Assembly: GCF_010998615.1 (NCBI RefSeq)
Contig: NZ_JAAEAH010000028.1
Span: 31,919 to 95,918, forward strand
Reading direction: 5' to 3'
DNA: 64,000 bases
DNA from: Myxococcus sp. CA023
GTDB taxonomy: Bacteria; Myxococcota; Myxococcia; Myxococcales; Myxococcaceae
The number at the start of each line of letters is the position of its first letter. Position 1 is the first letter of the stretch. The position numbers and the translations under genes are program-made. The notes beneath the pieces are model-generated. The model had not been told where the DNA came from and did not search any database. It saw only the letters and a list, made by a program, of their open reading frames with translations. This document shows positions 44,809 to 52,836 of this stretch, piece by piece.

Positions 44809-46436
44809 AGCCGGGGCACGGGCGCCACCACGGCGAAGGTGGTGCCCGTGTCGGAAGGAAGCAGCTCCAACCTCGCGTGGAAGGCGCGCAGCATGGACTG
44901 GGCAATCGTCAGGCCCAGGCCCGTGCCGCCTCGCTCGCGGGCGGTGGTGAAGAAGGCGTCGAAGATGCGCGCGCGGTTGGACTCGGAGATGCCCTTGCCG
45001 CGGTCCTTCACCACCACGCGCACCAGGTCCGCCTCTGGGGCCTGCTCCACCGACAGGTCCACGCGGACGGTGTCGCCACCGTGCTGGCGGGCATTGGTGA
45101 CGAGCTGCCACAGCACGTCGTCGAGCACCTCCTGCGGGAGGCTCACCTTCAGGCCCGCGGGTGGTGCCGTCACATGGATGTCCGTGGCACCGTCAGCGCG
45201 GGCGCGGAGGGCGAGCCCCTCCAAGAGCGGGCCCAGATCCACCTGCGCGGGCGTGGCCGTCATGGAGTCCGCCCGGGCCAGCTCCAGCAGGCGCTGCACC
45301 AGTCGGGTGAGCCTGCGGGCATCCGCGTCCACGTTGGCGAGGAACCGCGCGCGTTGCTCGGGGGACATCGCGTCGGCGCTGTCGCGCAGCAGCTCCACCG
45401 CGCCTTGGATGGAGGCCAGCGGCGTCTTGAACTCGTGCGACACGTTGGCCGCGAAGGAACGGATGTACTGGTTCCTGTCTCGCAACGCGGTGGCCATGCC
45501 GGCCAGGGACTCGGAGAGCTCGGCCAGCTCGGCCACCACGGGGCGCGCCATGGGTTCGAAGCCCGAAGGGTCGCTCATGGCGATGGCGCGCGTCTGCTTC
45601 ACCAGCGCGCGCACCGGCCGGCCCACCAGCGCGGCGGCGGCCAGGGACATCAGCGCCACCGCGCCGAGCAACACGAAGCCGGTGGCGGTGAGGTTCCACC
45701 GGTCCGCGTACGTCGCCTTGGCGAACGTCATGGGCGTGCGCGTCAGCACCACCGCGCCCCAGACGCGATCGCCTTCCAGCACGGGCAGCGCCACCGTGAC
45801 GCGGATGCCGGTGTCGCGGCTGAGTGATGCCAGTGGGGTGTCCTCGGGATCGGCGACGCGGCGGCGCATCACGCTGACGGGCTCGCCGCGCAGGGCCCGC
45901 TGGACCTCCGTGCGGTCCGCCAGCGTCGTCCACAGCAGGGCGGGGCTGCTGCTGGCCACCACCACGCCCTCGGTGTCCACCACGCGGATGCCGGCCAGGG
46001 TCGCCGCACGCACCTGTTCGAGCAGCGGCGTCAGCTGCAATCCCGCCGCGTGTGACAGCGGCTCCGCGGGGACGTGCGAAGGCCGAGGCGTGTCGCCCGG
46101 CGGCAGGGATGCATCCGAGGCCCTGAGCGACGGGAGGATGGGGCGCAGGCGCGTGTCGTCGGGAATGGGGAAGGGCCAGGGAGCGGTGCGCTCGCGGCCG
46201 TATGCGCCCGCTGGCACGGTGGCGCGCAGCCGCTCGCGGAAGACCTCCGCGACCACCGCGCCCTGGGCAATCAGCTCCGACTCCGTCTGGCGGATGAGCT
46301 GGTTGTCGTAGACGCGCACGAAGGCGAGCCCCGCCAGCGTGAGGGCGAACCCCGCGACGCCCACGGCGGCGAACACCAGCCACAAGCGCGGGCGCGCGCG
46401 GCGCTCAGGGGAGGGCGAGCCGATAGCCAAGGCCAT
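44796..46436 (-). CDS. CreC-like sensor histidine kinase
   Basis: 546 residues. Helix 1 (LWLVFAAVGVAGFALTLAGLAF), a large periplasmic sensor of about 220 residues (TPMTFAKATYADRWN near its end), helix 2 (TGFVLLGAVALMSLAAAAL), HAMP-like linker, H-box FAANVSHEFKTPLASIQGAV, N-box and G-box (VVKDRGKGISESN, GGTGLGLTIAQ). The H-box and sensor layout resemble CreC. It should phosphorylate the upstream CreB-like regulator, whose gene overlaps by 32 bp. The ATG start at 46436 is inside that gene, so expression is coupled. Confidence 0.88.
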   Translation of the reverse strand: MALAIGSPSPERRARPRLWLVFAAVGVAGFALTLAGLAFVRVYDNQLIRQTESELIAQGAVVAEVFRERLRATVPAGAYGRERTAPWPFPIPDDTRLRPILPSLRASDASLPPGDTPRPSHVPAEPLSHAAGLQLTPLLEQVRAATLAGIRVVDTEGVVVASSSPALLWTTLADRTEVQRALRGEPVSVMRRRVADPEDTPLASLSRDTGIRVTVALPVLEGDRVWGAVVLTRTPMTFAKATYADRWNLTATGFVLLGAVALMSLAAAALVGRPVRALVKQTRAIAMSDPSGFEPMARPVVAELAELSESLAGMATALRDRNQYIRSFAANVSHEFKTPLASIQGAVELLRDSADAMSPEQRARFLANVDADARRLTRLVQRLLELARADSMTATPAQVDLGPLLEGLALRARADGATDIHVTAPPAGLKVSLPQEVLDDVLWQLVTNARQHGGDTVRVDLSVEQAPEADLVRVVVKDRGKGISESNRARIFDAFFTTARERGGTGLGLTIAQSMLRAFHARLELLPSDTGTTFAVVAPVPRLQRK

Positions 46437-47103
46437 GCACCGTCTCGATGACGTCTCCGCCCGCGCTCGCGAACTTCTGCCGGACCCGGCGCACGTGGCT
46501 GTCGATGGTCCGGTCGCTGACCACCACGTCGTCGTAGACGCGGTTCATCAACTCATCCCGGGTGAAGACCTTGCCGGGGACTCGGAGCAGCGTGGCCAGG
46601 AGCTGGAACTCCGTCACGGTGAGCACCACTTCCGTGTCCTGCCACCACGCGCGCCAGCGCTCCGCGTCCATGCGCAGCGGCCCTCGGGACTGCATCCGCG
46701 CCGCGGGCGATTCGGCCTCCGGGGCCGGCGCGGGCCGTGCGCGCCGGAGCACCGCCTTCACGCGTGCCACGAGCTCGCGCGGGCTGAAGGGCTTGGTGAG
46801 GTAGTCGTCGCCGCCCAGCTCCAGGCCCAGGATGCGGTCGACCTCGTCATCCCGCGAGGAGAGGAAGACGATGGGCAGCTCGTGCTTGCGCCGGACCTCA
46901 CGGCACACGGCGAGCCCGTCCAGCTCCGGCATCATGATGTCCAGGACGATGAGCACTGGGAGGGCGCGGTCGACCTGCGTCAGGGCGGCGCGGCCATCGG
47001 CGGCCTCATCCACCCGGAAGCCTCCCTGCTCCAGCGCGAAGCGGACGATCTCCCTCAGGTGAGGATCATCGTCGACGACCAGGACTGTGGGACGTTCGGC
47101 CAC
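46405..47103 (-). CDS. CreB-like response regulator (OmpR family)
   Basis: 232 residues. Receiver: DDDPHLRE, phosphorylation Asp in VLDIMMPELDG, Lys in YLTKPFSPREL. A linker (RPAPAPEAES) leads to the winged helix with LTVTEFQLLATLLRVPG, FTRDELMNRV, VVSDRTIDSHVRRVRQKF and terminal YRLALP. OmpR-type regulators bind tandem direct repeats; the pair of TGCACGAA at 42215-42233 is a candidate target. It is the first gene of the kinase/regulator operon. Confidence 0.92.
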   Translation of the reverse strand: MAERPTVLVVDDDPHLREIVRFALEQGGFRVDEAADGRAALTQVDRALPVLIVLDIMMPELDGLAVCREVRRKHELPIVFLSSRDDEVDRILGLELGGDDYLTKPFSPRELVARVKAVLRRARPAPAPEAESPAARMQSRGPLRMDAERWRAWWQDTEVVLTVTEFQLLATLLRVPGKVFTRDELMNRVYDDVVVSDRTIDSHVRRVRQKFASAGGDVIETVHGLGYRLALP

Positions 47104-47165
47104 GGCTGCTCGGGAGGGGAGGGTTGCGACGACTGCCGCACTCTACACCCGCCCGGGCCCTGGAG

Positions 47166-47190
47166 ACGGCCGGGGCGCAACCCCGGCCGT
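47166..47190. terminator. Strong GC hairpin between small ORF and regulator
   Basis: A 10-bp perfect stem (ACGGCCGGGG / CCCCGGCCGT) with a 5-base loop, 63 bp before the regulator start. It could end the transcript of the small ORF at 47199-47306 or be a leader structure. No T-tract follows in either direction. Confidence 0.45.
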
Positions 47191-47198
47191 GACTACGA

Positions 47199-47306
47199 CT
47201 ACCGGCGTGAGCGCCGGCGGGGCCGCGGAATCGCAATTGCCGCGGCGAGTAGGAGAACCACTGGAATGAACACGAGCATCGTCTGCGCCGTCACCTTCGC
47301 CCCCAT
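47199..47306 (-). CDS. Possible 35-residue membrane peptide
   Basis: ATG 47306 to TAG 47201. One hydrophobic helix (MLVFIPVVLLLAAAIAI) followed by a basic tail (PRPRRRSRR), preceded by nine polar residues. This resembles both a small inner-membrane protein and a free-standing C-terminal sorting signal (helix plus Arg cluster). No clear ribosome site is visible, and codons are less GC-rich than in neighbours. It lies in the 297-bp gap between the CreB-like gene and the next gene. Tentative. Confidence 0.3.
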   Translation of the reverse strand: MGAKVTAQTMLVFIPVVLLLAAAIAIPRPRRRSRR

Positions 47307-47400
47307 CGAGGAAGTGCCGCTACTATGGCGGGCCGGTCTGACGTTGCGCTCGCGGCAATCCTGAAAACAGGTTTTGACGGGACGGTGACAGCGCCCGGCG

Positions 47401-48234
47401 TCAGATCAGCTCGCGGGTGATGACCTCGGAGCGTTCCTGGTCGTTCCAGGTGACCTTCCGGGTCTCCCGGCCGTTGAAGTAGATGGCCTCCCGGTCGTTG
47501 ATGAGCTTCCGGATGGTGATGCGGGCGACGGACTGCTGTTCGTCCACGCCGTGGGTCAGCTCGTACCGGGCGACGTCATGGCGGAGCTCGCCCAGGTGGA
47601 GGCGGACCTCGCCCAGCATGTCCACGTAGTCCGCCAGCGCCTGCATCTGCCCCAGCGCGCGCCGCATCACCGTGCCCGTGCGCTTGCTGAGCACCCGGTC
47701 CCAGAAGAGGTAGCCCGCGCCCAACGTGGCCGCGCTGGTGAAGAACATGAAGAAGGTGAGCGCCGGATCCAGGTACCGGTTCTGGGTGAGGCCCTGGTGC
47801 TTCGAGGCTTCCACCAGGATGTCCTTCATGGCCTCCACGGCCGTGCGGTGGGCCAGCTGCGTCCACTCCCGCGCATCCCGCTCCGAGCCCAGCAGCAGCC
47901 AGCAGAGGCCCAGGTGCAGGGCGATGAACGACAGCCGCGCCTTGTCGCGCTCGGTGCCCATGGCTTCCGTGAAGCAGCTCCGCGCGGACTTCAGCCGCTC
48001 CAGCTGTTCGTCGCGGGTGGCCTGAGGGGCGCGCACTGCCTCCAGGTGGAGCCGTCCGGCCTGGAAGGGACCTTCCTGCAGCGGCCGGACGTCGCGATGC
48101 AACCCGCGAAGGAGGGTGAGCTGTGCTTCGTGAAGGCCGAGGAGTGTCTCCAGCAGCGTGACCGCGGCGGGAGCCTGAGACCTGCCGCCCCCGTGCGGTG
48201 GAATCGCCAGGACGAGATCATCCCACTTGGCCAT
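47401..48234 (-). CDS. Unknown protein with two central hydrophobic segments
   Basis: 277 residues. The N-terminal half is helical and polar (LLETLLGLHEAQLTLLRGLH). A central segment, FIALHLGLCWLLLG then PALTFFMFFTSAATLGAGYLFW, could insert in the membrane. The C-terminal third is charged and helical (MQALADYVDMLGEVRLHLG), ending WNDQERSEVITRELI. Not recognised. The ATG at 48234 has GGAG seven bases upstream; the frame is open 14 codons further. It stands alone. Confidence 0.65.
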   Translation of the reverse strand: MAKWDDLVLAIPPHGGGRSQAPAAVTLLETLLGLHEAQLTLLRGLHRDVRPLQEGPFQAGRLHLEAVRAPQATRDEQLERLKSARSCFTEAMGTERDKARLSFIALHLGLCWLLLGSERDAREWTQLAHRTAVEAMKDILVEASKHQGLTQNRYLDPALTFFMFFTSAATLGAGYLFWDRVLSKRTGTVMRRALGQMQALADYVDMLGEVRLHLGELRHDVARYELTHGVDEQQSVARITIRKLINDREAIYFNGRETRKVTWNDQERSEVITRELI

Positions 48235-48388
48235 GTGCGGACTCCGTGTGGCTGGGCGATGCAAGACGTGCGGCAAGCCCCCTCACGGATCAGTCTGCCA
48301 CAACCTCCACGCCATCGAAGAATGTGGGCCGCAGTTCATGCGGGAGCGGCATTCTTCAATGCGACGGAGCGGCTGGCTTTCAAGCTCG

Positions 48389-48436
48389 GTAGAAAAAGCC
48401 AGTCACTCTCTCGAAATGGCGTGAGTCTGTTTCTAC
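48389..48436. repeat. Long-range inverted repeat in AT-rich gap
   Basis: GTAGAAA (48389-48395) and TTTCTAC (48430-48436) enclose 34 bp that contain GCCA/TGGC as a further weak pairing. It lies in the 229-bp gap between two minus-strand genes, either at the end of the GNAT transcript or near a promoter of the downstream gene. Nothing else is visible in the gap. Confidence 0.3.
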
Positions 48437-48463
48437 TCCCCCGTGCCGAGCACCGCGTGTGGC

Positions 48464-49279
48464 TCAGCCCTGGCCTGGTGGAGGCGCCATGTACATGCGG
48501 AAGCGCGTCACCGGCCGGTAGCCCATGCGGGTGTAGACGGGCTCGCCTGCGCTCGTGGCGTGGAGGACGGTGCGCTCGATGCCCCAGTCCTGATGGGCCT
48601 TCGCCAGCGCATGTCGCATCACGGCCTCGGCGGCACCTTGCCGGCGGTGTTGCGGCTGGGTCGCGACCAGTGCGACGTAGGCGGCGGCATCCACGCGCAG
48701 CACCACCGTGCTGGCCGCGGCCTCTTCGTCGCGGCACGCCACGAAGCCCTGGCAGTCCGGGGTGTAGAGCGAGTCCTCGTCGAAGGCTTCACGGCCGAAG
48801 TGGCGGGGGACGTCGTAGACGTTGGCGTTGATGTCGGCCACGGCCTGCCGGCCCCACGCATCCGTGACGGGACGCACGGTGAACGGAGGCCGTGGGTGAA
48901 TGGAGGGCGCCAGCCGGTCCGCCACCATGCCGGTGACATCCATCTCGGACTTGAGCCCGTACCAGGCGAGGATGGATGGCGCGTTGTCGCGCACGGAGGG
49001 CGCCAGCCAGTCGTCGCAGATGACGAAGCTCCAGCCATGTCTGCCAGCGGAGAAGTAGCGCGCCGCGGAGGCCGCGGAGGCCGCCAGCGCTTGTTCCGTT
49101 TCGACGGGCGCGCGCAGGAAGGCGGAGTTCATCATCGACCAGGCGACGTGGCAGGCGGTGATGTAGACCTCGGGGCGCTCCACCACTTCACCCGACCTGC
49201 TGCCCAGGGCGAACAGCCTCCAGGCTCCACGGAACTGCGCGTTGGACTCGTCTATCTCGACGCGTGAGGGGGCGGGCAT
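48464..49279 (-). CDS. GNAT-family N-acetyltransferase
   Basis: 271 residues. The C-terminal half carries the GNAT core: acceptor-side strands, YVALVATQPQHRRQGAAEAV with the acetyl-CoA pyrophosphate loop (Q-H-R-R-Q-G-A) and the last strand VYTRMGYRPVTRFRMY. The N-terminal half is a second, degenerate GNAT-like lobe. The substrate is unknown. AGGAG stands five bases before ATG 49279; a longer open frame upstream has no ribosome site. It is divergent from the DUF692 gene with 116 bp between. Confidence 0.82.
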   Translation of the reverse strand: MPAPSRVEIDESNAQFRGAWRLFALGSRSGEVVERPEVYITACHVAWSMMNSAFLRAPVETEQALAASAASAARYFSAGRHGWSFVICDDWLAPSVRDNAPSILAWYGLKSEMDVTGMVADRLAPSIHPRPPFTVRPVTDAWGRQAVADINANVYDVPRHFGREAFDEDSLYTPDCQGFVACRDEEAAASTVVLRVDAAAYVALVATQPQHRRQGAAEAVMRHALAKAHQDWGIERTVLHATSAGEPVYTRMGYRPVTRFRMYMAPPPGQG

Positions 49280-49395
49280 CGCGGCTCCTGGGGTGAGGGG
49301 AATCGGCGAGCATACCCGACCTCGGGAGCGTTCAGCGCGCCACTGCCCGGCAGTCGCGGGTGGCGGTGGACGCGGGGCGCGTCTACGTTGAGCGG

Positions 49396-51048
49396 ATGAC
49401 GCATGCGGTTTCCGAGACGTGGACACTGCCCTGGCGGGGCCTGGGGTTGAGCAGCAACCTGAGCGTGGCGGACGTGCCGCAGCCCTACCGCTTGCTGGAC
49501 GAGTCACCGGGCCTCTTCGACTACGTGGAGTACAGCGCGCCGCTCTCCTTGGAAGAGTCGAAGGCGCACGCCTCGCTGTTCCCAGAGATGTGGCGCCGTC
49601 GCCAGGACGTCCCGGTGCTCTTCCATCCCGTCCACCTCAACCTCTGGGGGCCCGCGCTGGAGCCCGTCCAGGCCTTGAGGGATTTGGACGCCCACGCGCG
49701 CGCCGTGGAGAGCCCCTGGGTGGGCAACGACGTGGGCTGGTGGCACGTGGATGGGCAGCCCTTCCCGGGCTACCTCTACTTCACGCCGCCCTTCAACGAA
49801 GCGGGTCTGGAGGCGTGCGTGTCCCACGCGCTCCATGTCCAGCAACACCTGTCCGTGCCGCTCGCGCTGGAGAACCCCGCGGTGCTCGCGCGGCGCGGGC
49901 AGTGGCATGTGCTCGACTTCATGGCGAAGCTGCACGCGCGCACCGGGGCGCCGCTGCTGCTCGACCTGGGGCACCTGCTCAGCCATCAGCTCTCCGCCGG
50001 CCTGCCGCTGCAGACGGGGCTGGACGGCTTTCCGCTCGACCAGGTCATCGAGCTGCACATTGCCGGAGGCGTGGTGACGCACCGGGGGCCGCGCAGCTTC
50101 TACGTGGATGACCACACGCAGCCGGTGCGCGAGGAGCTGTTCGACCTGCTGGCCTCGTTGATTCCGCGCTGCCCATCGCTGCGCGCCGTCACCTTCGAGG
50201 GGGATGGCCACCCGCCCGAGGTCGCCCGGATGTCCTTGCGCCGCCTGCGCCAGCTGGTGCCCGCGGGCGCGCGTCCGCCGCTGGCGTGGCGCGTACCGGT
50301 GGCTGTCGCGGCCGTGCCTCCACTCACGGAGGAAAGCCAGCCCTGGGCCTTGTTCGACGCCGGTTACGCGGCCGCGCCCGCGGCCTCCGTGGAGGACGAA
50401 GCGGGCACGCTGGCGGACCAGGACTTCCGCCTGGCCGTGGTCGCGGAGGTACTGGATCGCGATTGGCCACTCACCCGGTTGTTGCTCGCGGGCACGCGGG
50501 AGGGGTTGGCGGCCTTCACCGGCTCGAAGGAGTACCGGAAGCTCTTCGACTCCGTGGCGCGGACGCCCGGGCAGTCCTTCGCGTCCTGGGCCATGCGCCG
50601 CCTGCGCGAGTCACCGGATGAGGGGGCGTCGGCGGCACTGACGCTGGAGATGCTGCTGCCGTCGCTGTTCACGCGTCGGGTGCCCGCGCCCGCGCCGGGG
50701 CAGGTGGGGTTGATGGAGGACGTGCGGGTCGGGTCGCTTCCCGTGGACCTGTCCGAGCTGGTCCATTCCGCCCGAGCCGTGCGCCGGCACCTCACTGCCC
50801 GTGCGTGGGCGTGTGGCACGTTGGAGCTGTCCGGCCTGGATTCGCTGAACCAGGTAGCGCGCCGGCCCGGCCCGGGGCCCTGGTCCTTCGTCGCTCGGCG
50901 GAGGGCAGGAGGACCGGAGGTGATATCGGTGCCCCCGGCTTTGGGTGAATTCCTTGGAATGCTCGCTGTGCGGCCCATGGTCGAGGCGGAGGTAGCCCCT
51001 GGGTTGCTGGAGGCGGCGAGGGCGCGAGGGCTGATCCGCCAGGGATAG
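49396..51048 (+). CDS. DUF692/MNIO-family iron enzyme with extra C-terminal region
   Basis: 550 residues. Residues 1-275 form a DUF692 TIM barrel (multinuclear non-haem iron oxidative enzymes such as MbnB and TglH, which modify cysteine or other residues in ribosomal peptides). Expected metal ligands can be traced: FHPVHLN, ALENPAVL, LLDLGHLLSH, IELHIAGG, VDDHTQPVRE and VTFEGDG. About 270 further residues (FDAGYAAAP on, with DQDFRLAVVAEVLDRDWPL and GSKEYRKLFDS) are helical and unlike the barrel; they may stand in for the separate DUF2063-type partner that other systems use. No small Cys-rich precursor is nearby. ATG 49396 is preferred to GTG 49360. Confidence 0.8.
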   Translation: MTHAVSETWTLPWRGLGLSSNLSVADVPQPYRLLDESPGLFDYVEYSAPLSLEESKAHASLFPEMWRRRQDVPVLFHPVHLNLWGPALEPVQALRDLDAHARAVESPWVGNDVGWWHVDGQPFPGYLYFTPPFNEAGLEACVSHALHVQQHLSVPLALENPAVLARRGQWHVLDFMAKLHARTGAPLLLDLGHLLSHQLSAGLPLQTGLDGFPLDQVIELHIAGGVVTHRGPRSFYVDDHTQPVREELFDLLASLIPRCPSLRAVTFEGDGHPPEVARMSLRRLRQLVPAGARPPLAWRVPVAVAAVPPLTEESQPWALFDAGYAAAPAASVEDEAGTLADQDFRLAVVAEVLDRDWPLTRLLLAGTREGLAAFTGSKEYRKLFDSVARTPGQSFASWAMRRLRESPDEGASAALTLEMLLPSLFTRRVPAPAPGQVGLMEDVRVGSLPVDLSELVHSARAVRRHLTARAWACGTLELSGLDSLNQVARRPGPGPWSFVARRRAGGPEVISVPPALGEFLGMLAVRPMVEAEVAPGLLEAARARGLIRQG

Positions 51049-51117
51049 CGGGAAGAATTGTCCGGGATTGGACCGAACCCTTGCGCTGGTCGTCCTGGTA
51101 AGATACGTCGCGCCCAC

Positions 51118-51753
51118 ATGGCGTCCCCCCTCGTCGTCGGAATCGCGGGCGGCACCGCGTCCGGCAAGACCACCGTTGCCCGCAAGGTACGCGAGGCATT
51201 GGCCGATTGCCGCGTGGCCTTCATCGATCAGGATTCATACTACCGGGACTTGAAGGACCTTCCGCTGGCGGACAGGCGTGAGGTGAACTTCGACCACCCG
51301 GATGCGTTCGACAGGGAGCTGCTGGTTCAGCACCTGCAAGCGCTGAAGTCCGGGCAGCCCATTCAGAAGCCCGTCTACGACTTCGTCACTTCGTCGCGCA
51401 CGCCGCAGACGAAGAACGTGGACCCCGGCGACATCATCCTCATCGAGGGCATCCTGGTGCTCCACATGAAGGAGGTCCGGGATGAGATGGACGTGAAGAT
51501 CTACGTCGACGCGGACGACGACCTTCGCATCCTCCGGCGCCTCACCCGCGACATCAAGGACCGCGGCCGCGACTTCGACCACGTGGTGAGCCAGTACCTG
51601 CGCCACGTGCGGCCCATGCACATGGGCTTCGTGGAGCCGTCCAAGCACTTCGCGGACATCATCATCCCGCACGGCGGCAACAACGAGATTGCCATCGGCA
51701 TGCTGGTGGGCGCGCTTCGCGGCAAGCTCTCTGGCGCCGTGAATCGGGACTAG
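51118..51753 (+). CDS. udk: Uridine kinase
   Basis: 211 residues. P-loop GIAGGTASGKTTVA at 8-21, then IDQDSYYRDL, NFDHPDAFD, YDFVTSSRT, lid RRLTRDIKDRGRD and HGGNNEIAI; length and motifs fit the uridine/cytidine kinase of pyrimidine salvage. The frame is open 20 codons upstream, but ATG 51118 matches the family N-terminus. It ends one base before the convergent hydrolase-like gene, so there is no intergenic terminator. Confidence 0.92.
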   Translation: MASPLVVGIAGGTASGKTTVARKVREALADCRVAFIDQDSYYRDLKDLPLADRREVNFDHPDAFDRELLVQHLQALKSGQPIQKPVYDFVTSSRTPQTKNVDPGDIILIEGILVLHMKEVRDEMDVKIYVDADDDLRILRRLTRDIKDRGRDFDHVVSQYLRHVRPMHMGFVEPSKHFADIIIPHGGNNEIAIGMLVGALRGKLSGAVNRD

Positions 51754-52785
51754 TCAGCACCGCCGCAGGAAGTCGCTCAGCGGGCCATGGAGCCGCTCCG
51801 CGTCCTGGAGCAGTGCCGCGTGGTCCCCGGGCCCCGGCAACTCAAGGAAGCGGGCGCTCACGCCCGCGGCGCTCAGCAGGTGGTAGGTGTCACGCACCCG
51901 GTTCGCCGGGGCCATGGCATCCGACGTCCCCGTCACCAGGAGCACCCGCGCACGGATTCGCGAGAAGCCGTCCGACACGTCACTGCCCGCGTACGCCGAG
52001 CACAGTGACGCCCAGGACACCGCGTCGAAGGCGTCCGCGAAGGCGTCCGCTTCCGCCTCCAGCGCGGCGCGGGCTGCTTCGGGGGCCGGGTACGCGGAGG
52101 CCAGGAACTCACGTCCGCAGAGCAGCTTCTGGAAGTCCAGACGCAGCTTGCGCATCGTCTTTCGCGGCGGCGCGTCCAGCGCGTAGAGGCCGTCCCGGTA
52201 GTCCGGATCCGCGCGCAGCACCTGCCAGGACAGGCCCAGCTTCTCGCGCACGCCTTCGGGCAGCGCGCGCGCCGCGCCGATGGCCACCACGCCCTCGGCC
52301 AGGTCGGGGAACAGCGACGCCAGTCGCAGCGCCACATGGGCGCCCAGGCCCACGCCCACCAGCGCGCGCACCTGCGTCAGTCCCCGCGCGCGCAGCGTGG
52401 CCGACACGGCGCGCGCCATGTCCTGCACCGTGAGCGGCGGCAACTCGAGCCCCCAGCGTTCACCCGACGCGGGATTCACCGTCGCGGGCGACGTGCTGCC
52501 GAAAGGGCTGCCGAGCAACCCGGGAGAGAAGACGGGGGTGATGGCGGGGTCCAACGCGAGGTTCGTCCCCACCAGGGCGCGTCCCCAGCCGGAGGGCTGG
52601 TATGCCGAGTCCTCCGGCGGGCCCAACGCGAGGTGCGAGTGCGCGAGGTCGTGCAGCAGCACCACCGCTTTGCCGTCTGATGGTTCTCCGTAGGCCGCCC
52701 AGGCCACCTGGGGATTGCCCAGCAGCTCTCCTTCCTCCAATGGAAGGGGCGTGGTGAACAGGTGGGTCCCGGTGGCCTGGATCAC
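51754..52785 (-). CDS. MetX-like alpha/beta hydrolase lacking the nucleophile
   Basis: 343 residues similar in layout to homoserine O-acetyltransferase: YGEPSDGKAVVLLHDLAHS, GSPFGSTSPATVNPASG (cf. GSTGP/NP in MetX) and LTVQDM. The elbow, normally G-x-S-x-G, reads VGVGLGAHVAL, with Gly at the serine position. The putative Asp (TGTSDAMAP) and His (GPGDHAAL) are kept. Thus it is probably not an acyltransferase by the usual mechanism; it may bind without catalysing, or use another residue. Nothing suggests sequencing error: one clean frame, normal codon use. Confidence 0.72.
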   Translation of the reverse strand: MIQATGTHLFTTPLPLEEGELLGNPQVAWAAYGEPSDGKAVVLLHDLAHSHLALGPPEDSAYQPSGWGRALVGTNLALDPAITPVFSPGLLGSPFGSTSPATVNPASGERWGLELPPLTVQDMARAVSATLRARGLTQVRALVGVGLGAHVALRLASLFPDLAEGVVAIGAARALPEGVREKLGLSWQVLRADPDYRDGLYALDAPPRKTMRKLRLDFQKLLCGREFLASAYPAPEAARAALEAEADAFADAFDAVSWASLCSAYAGSDVSDGFSRIRARVLLVTGTSDAMAPANRVRDTYHLLSAAGVSARFLELPGPGDHAALLQDAERLHGPLSDFLRRC

Positions 52786-52836
52786 GTTGGGGATTTTTCA
52801 TATCACTGCCGGGACAAAGGCACAGGAGACTGCCGC

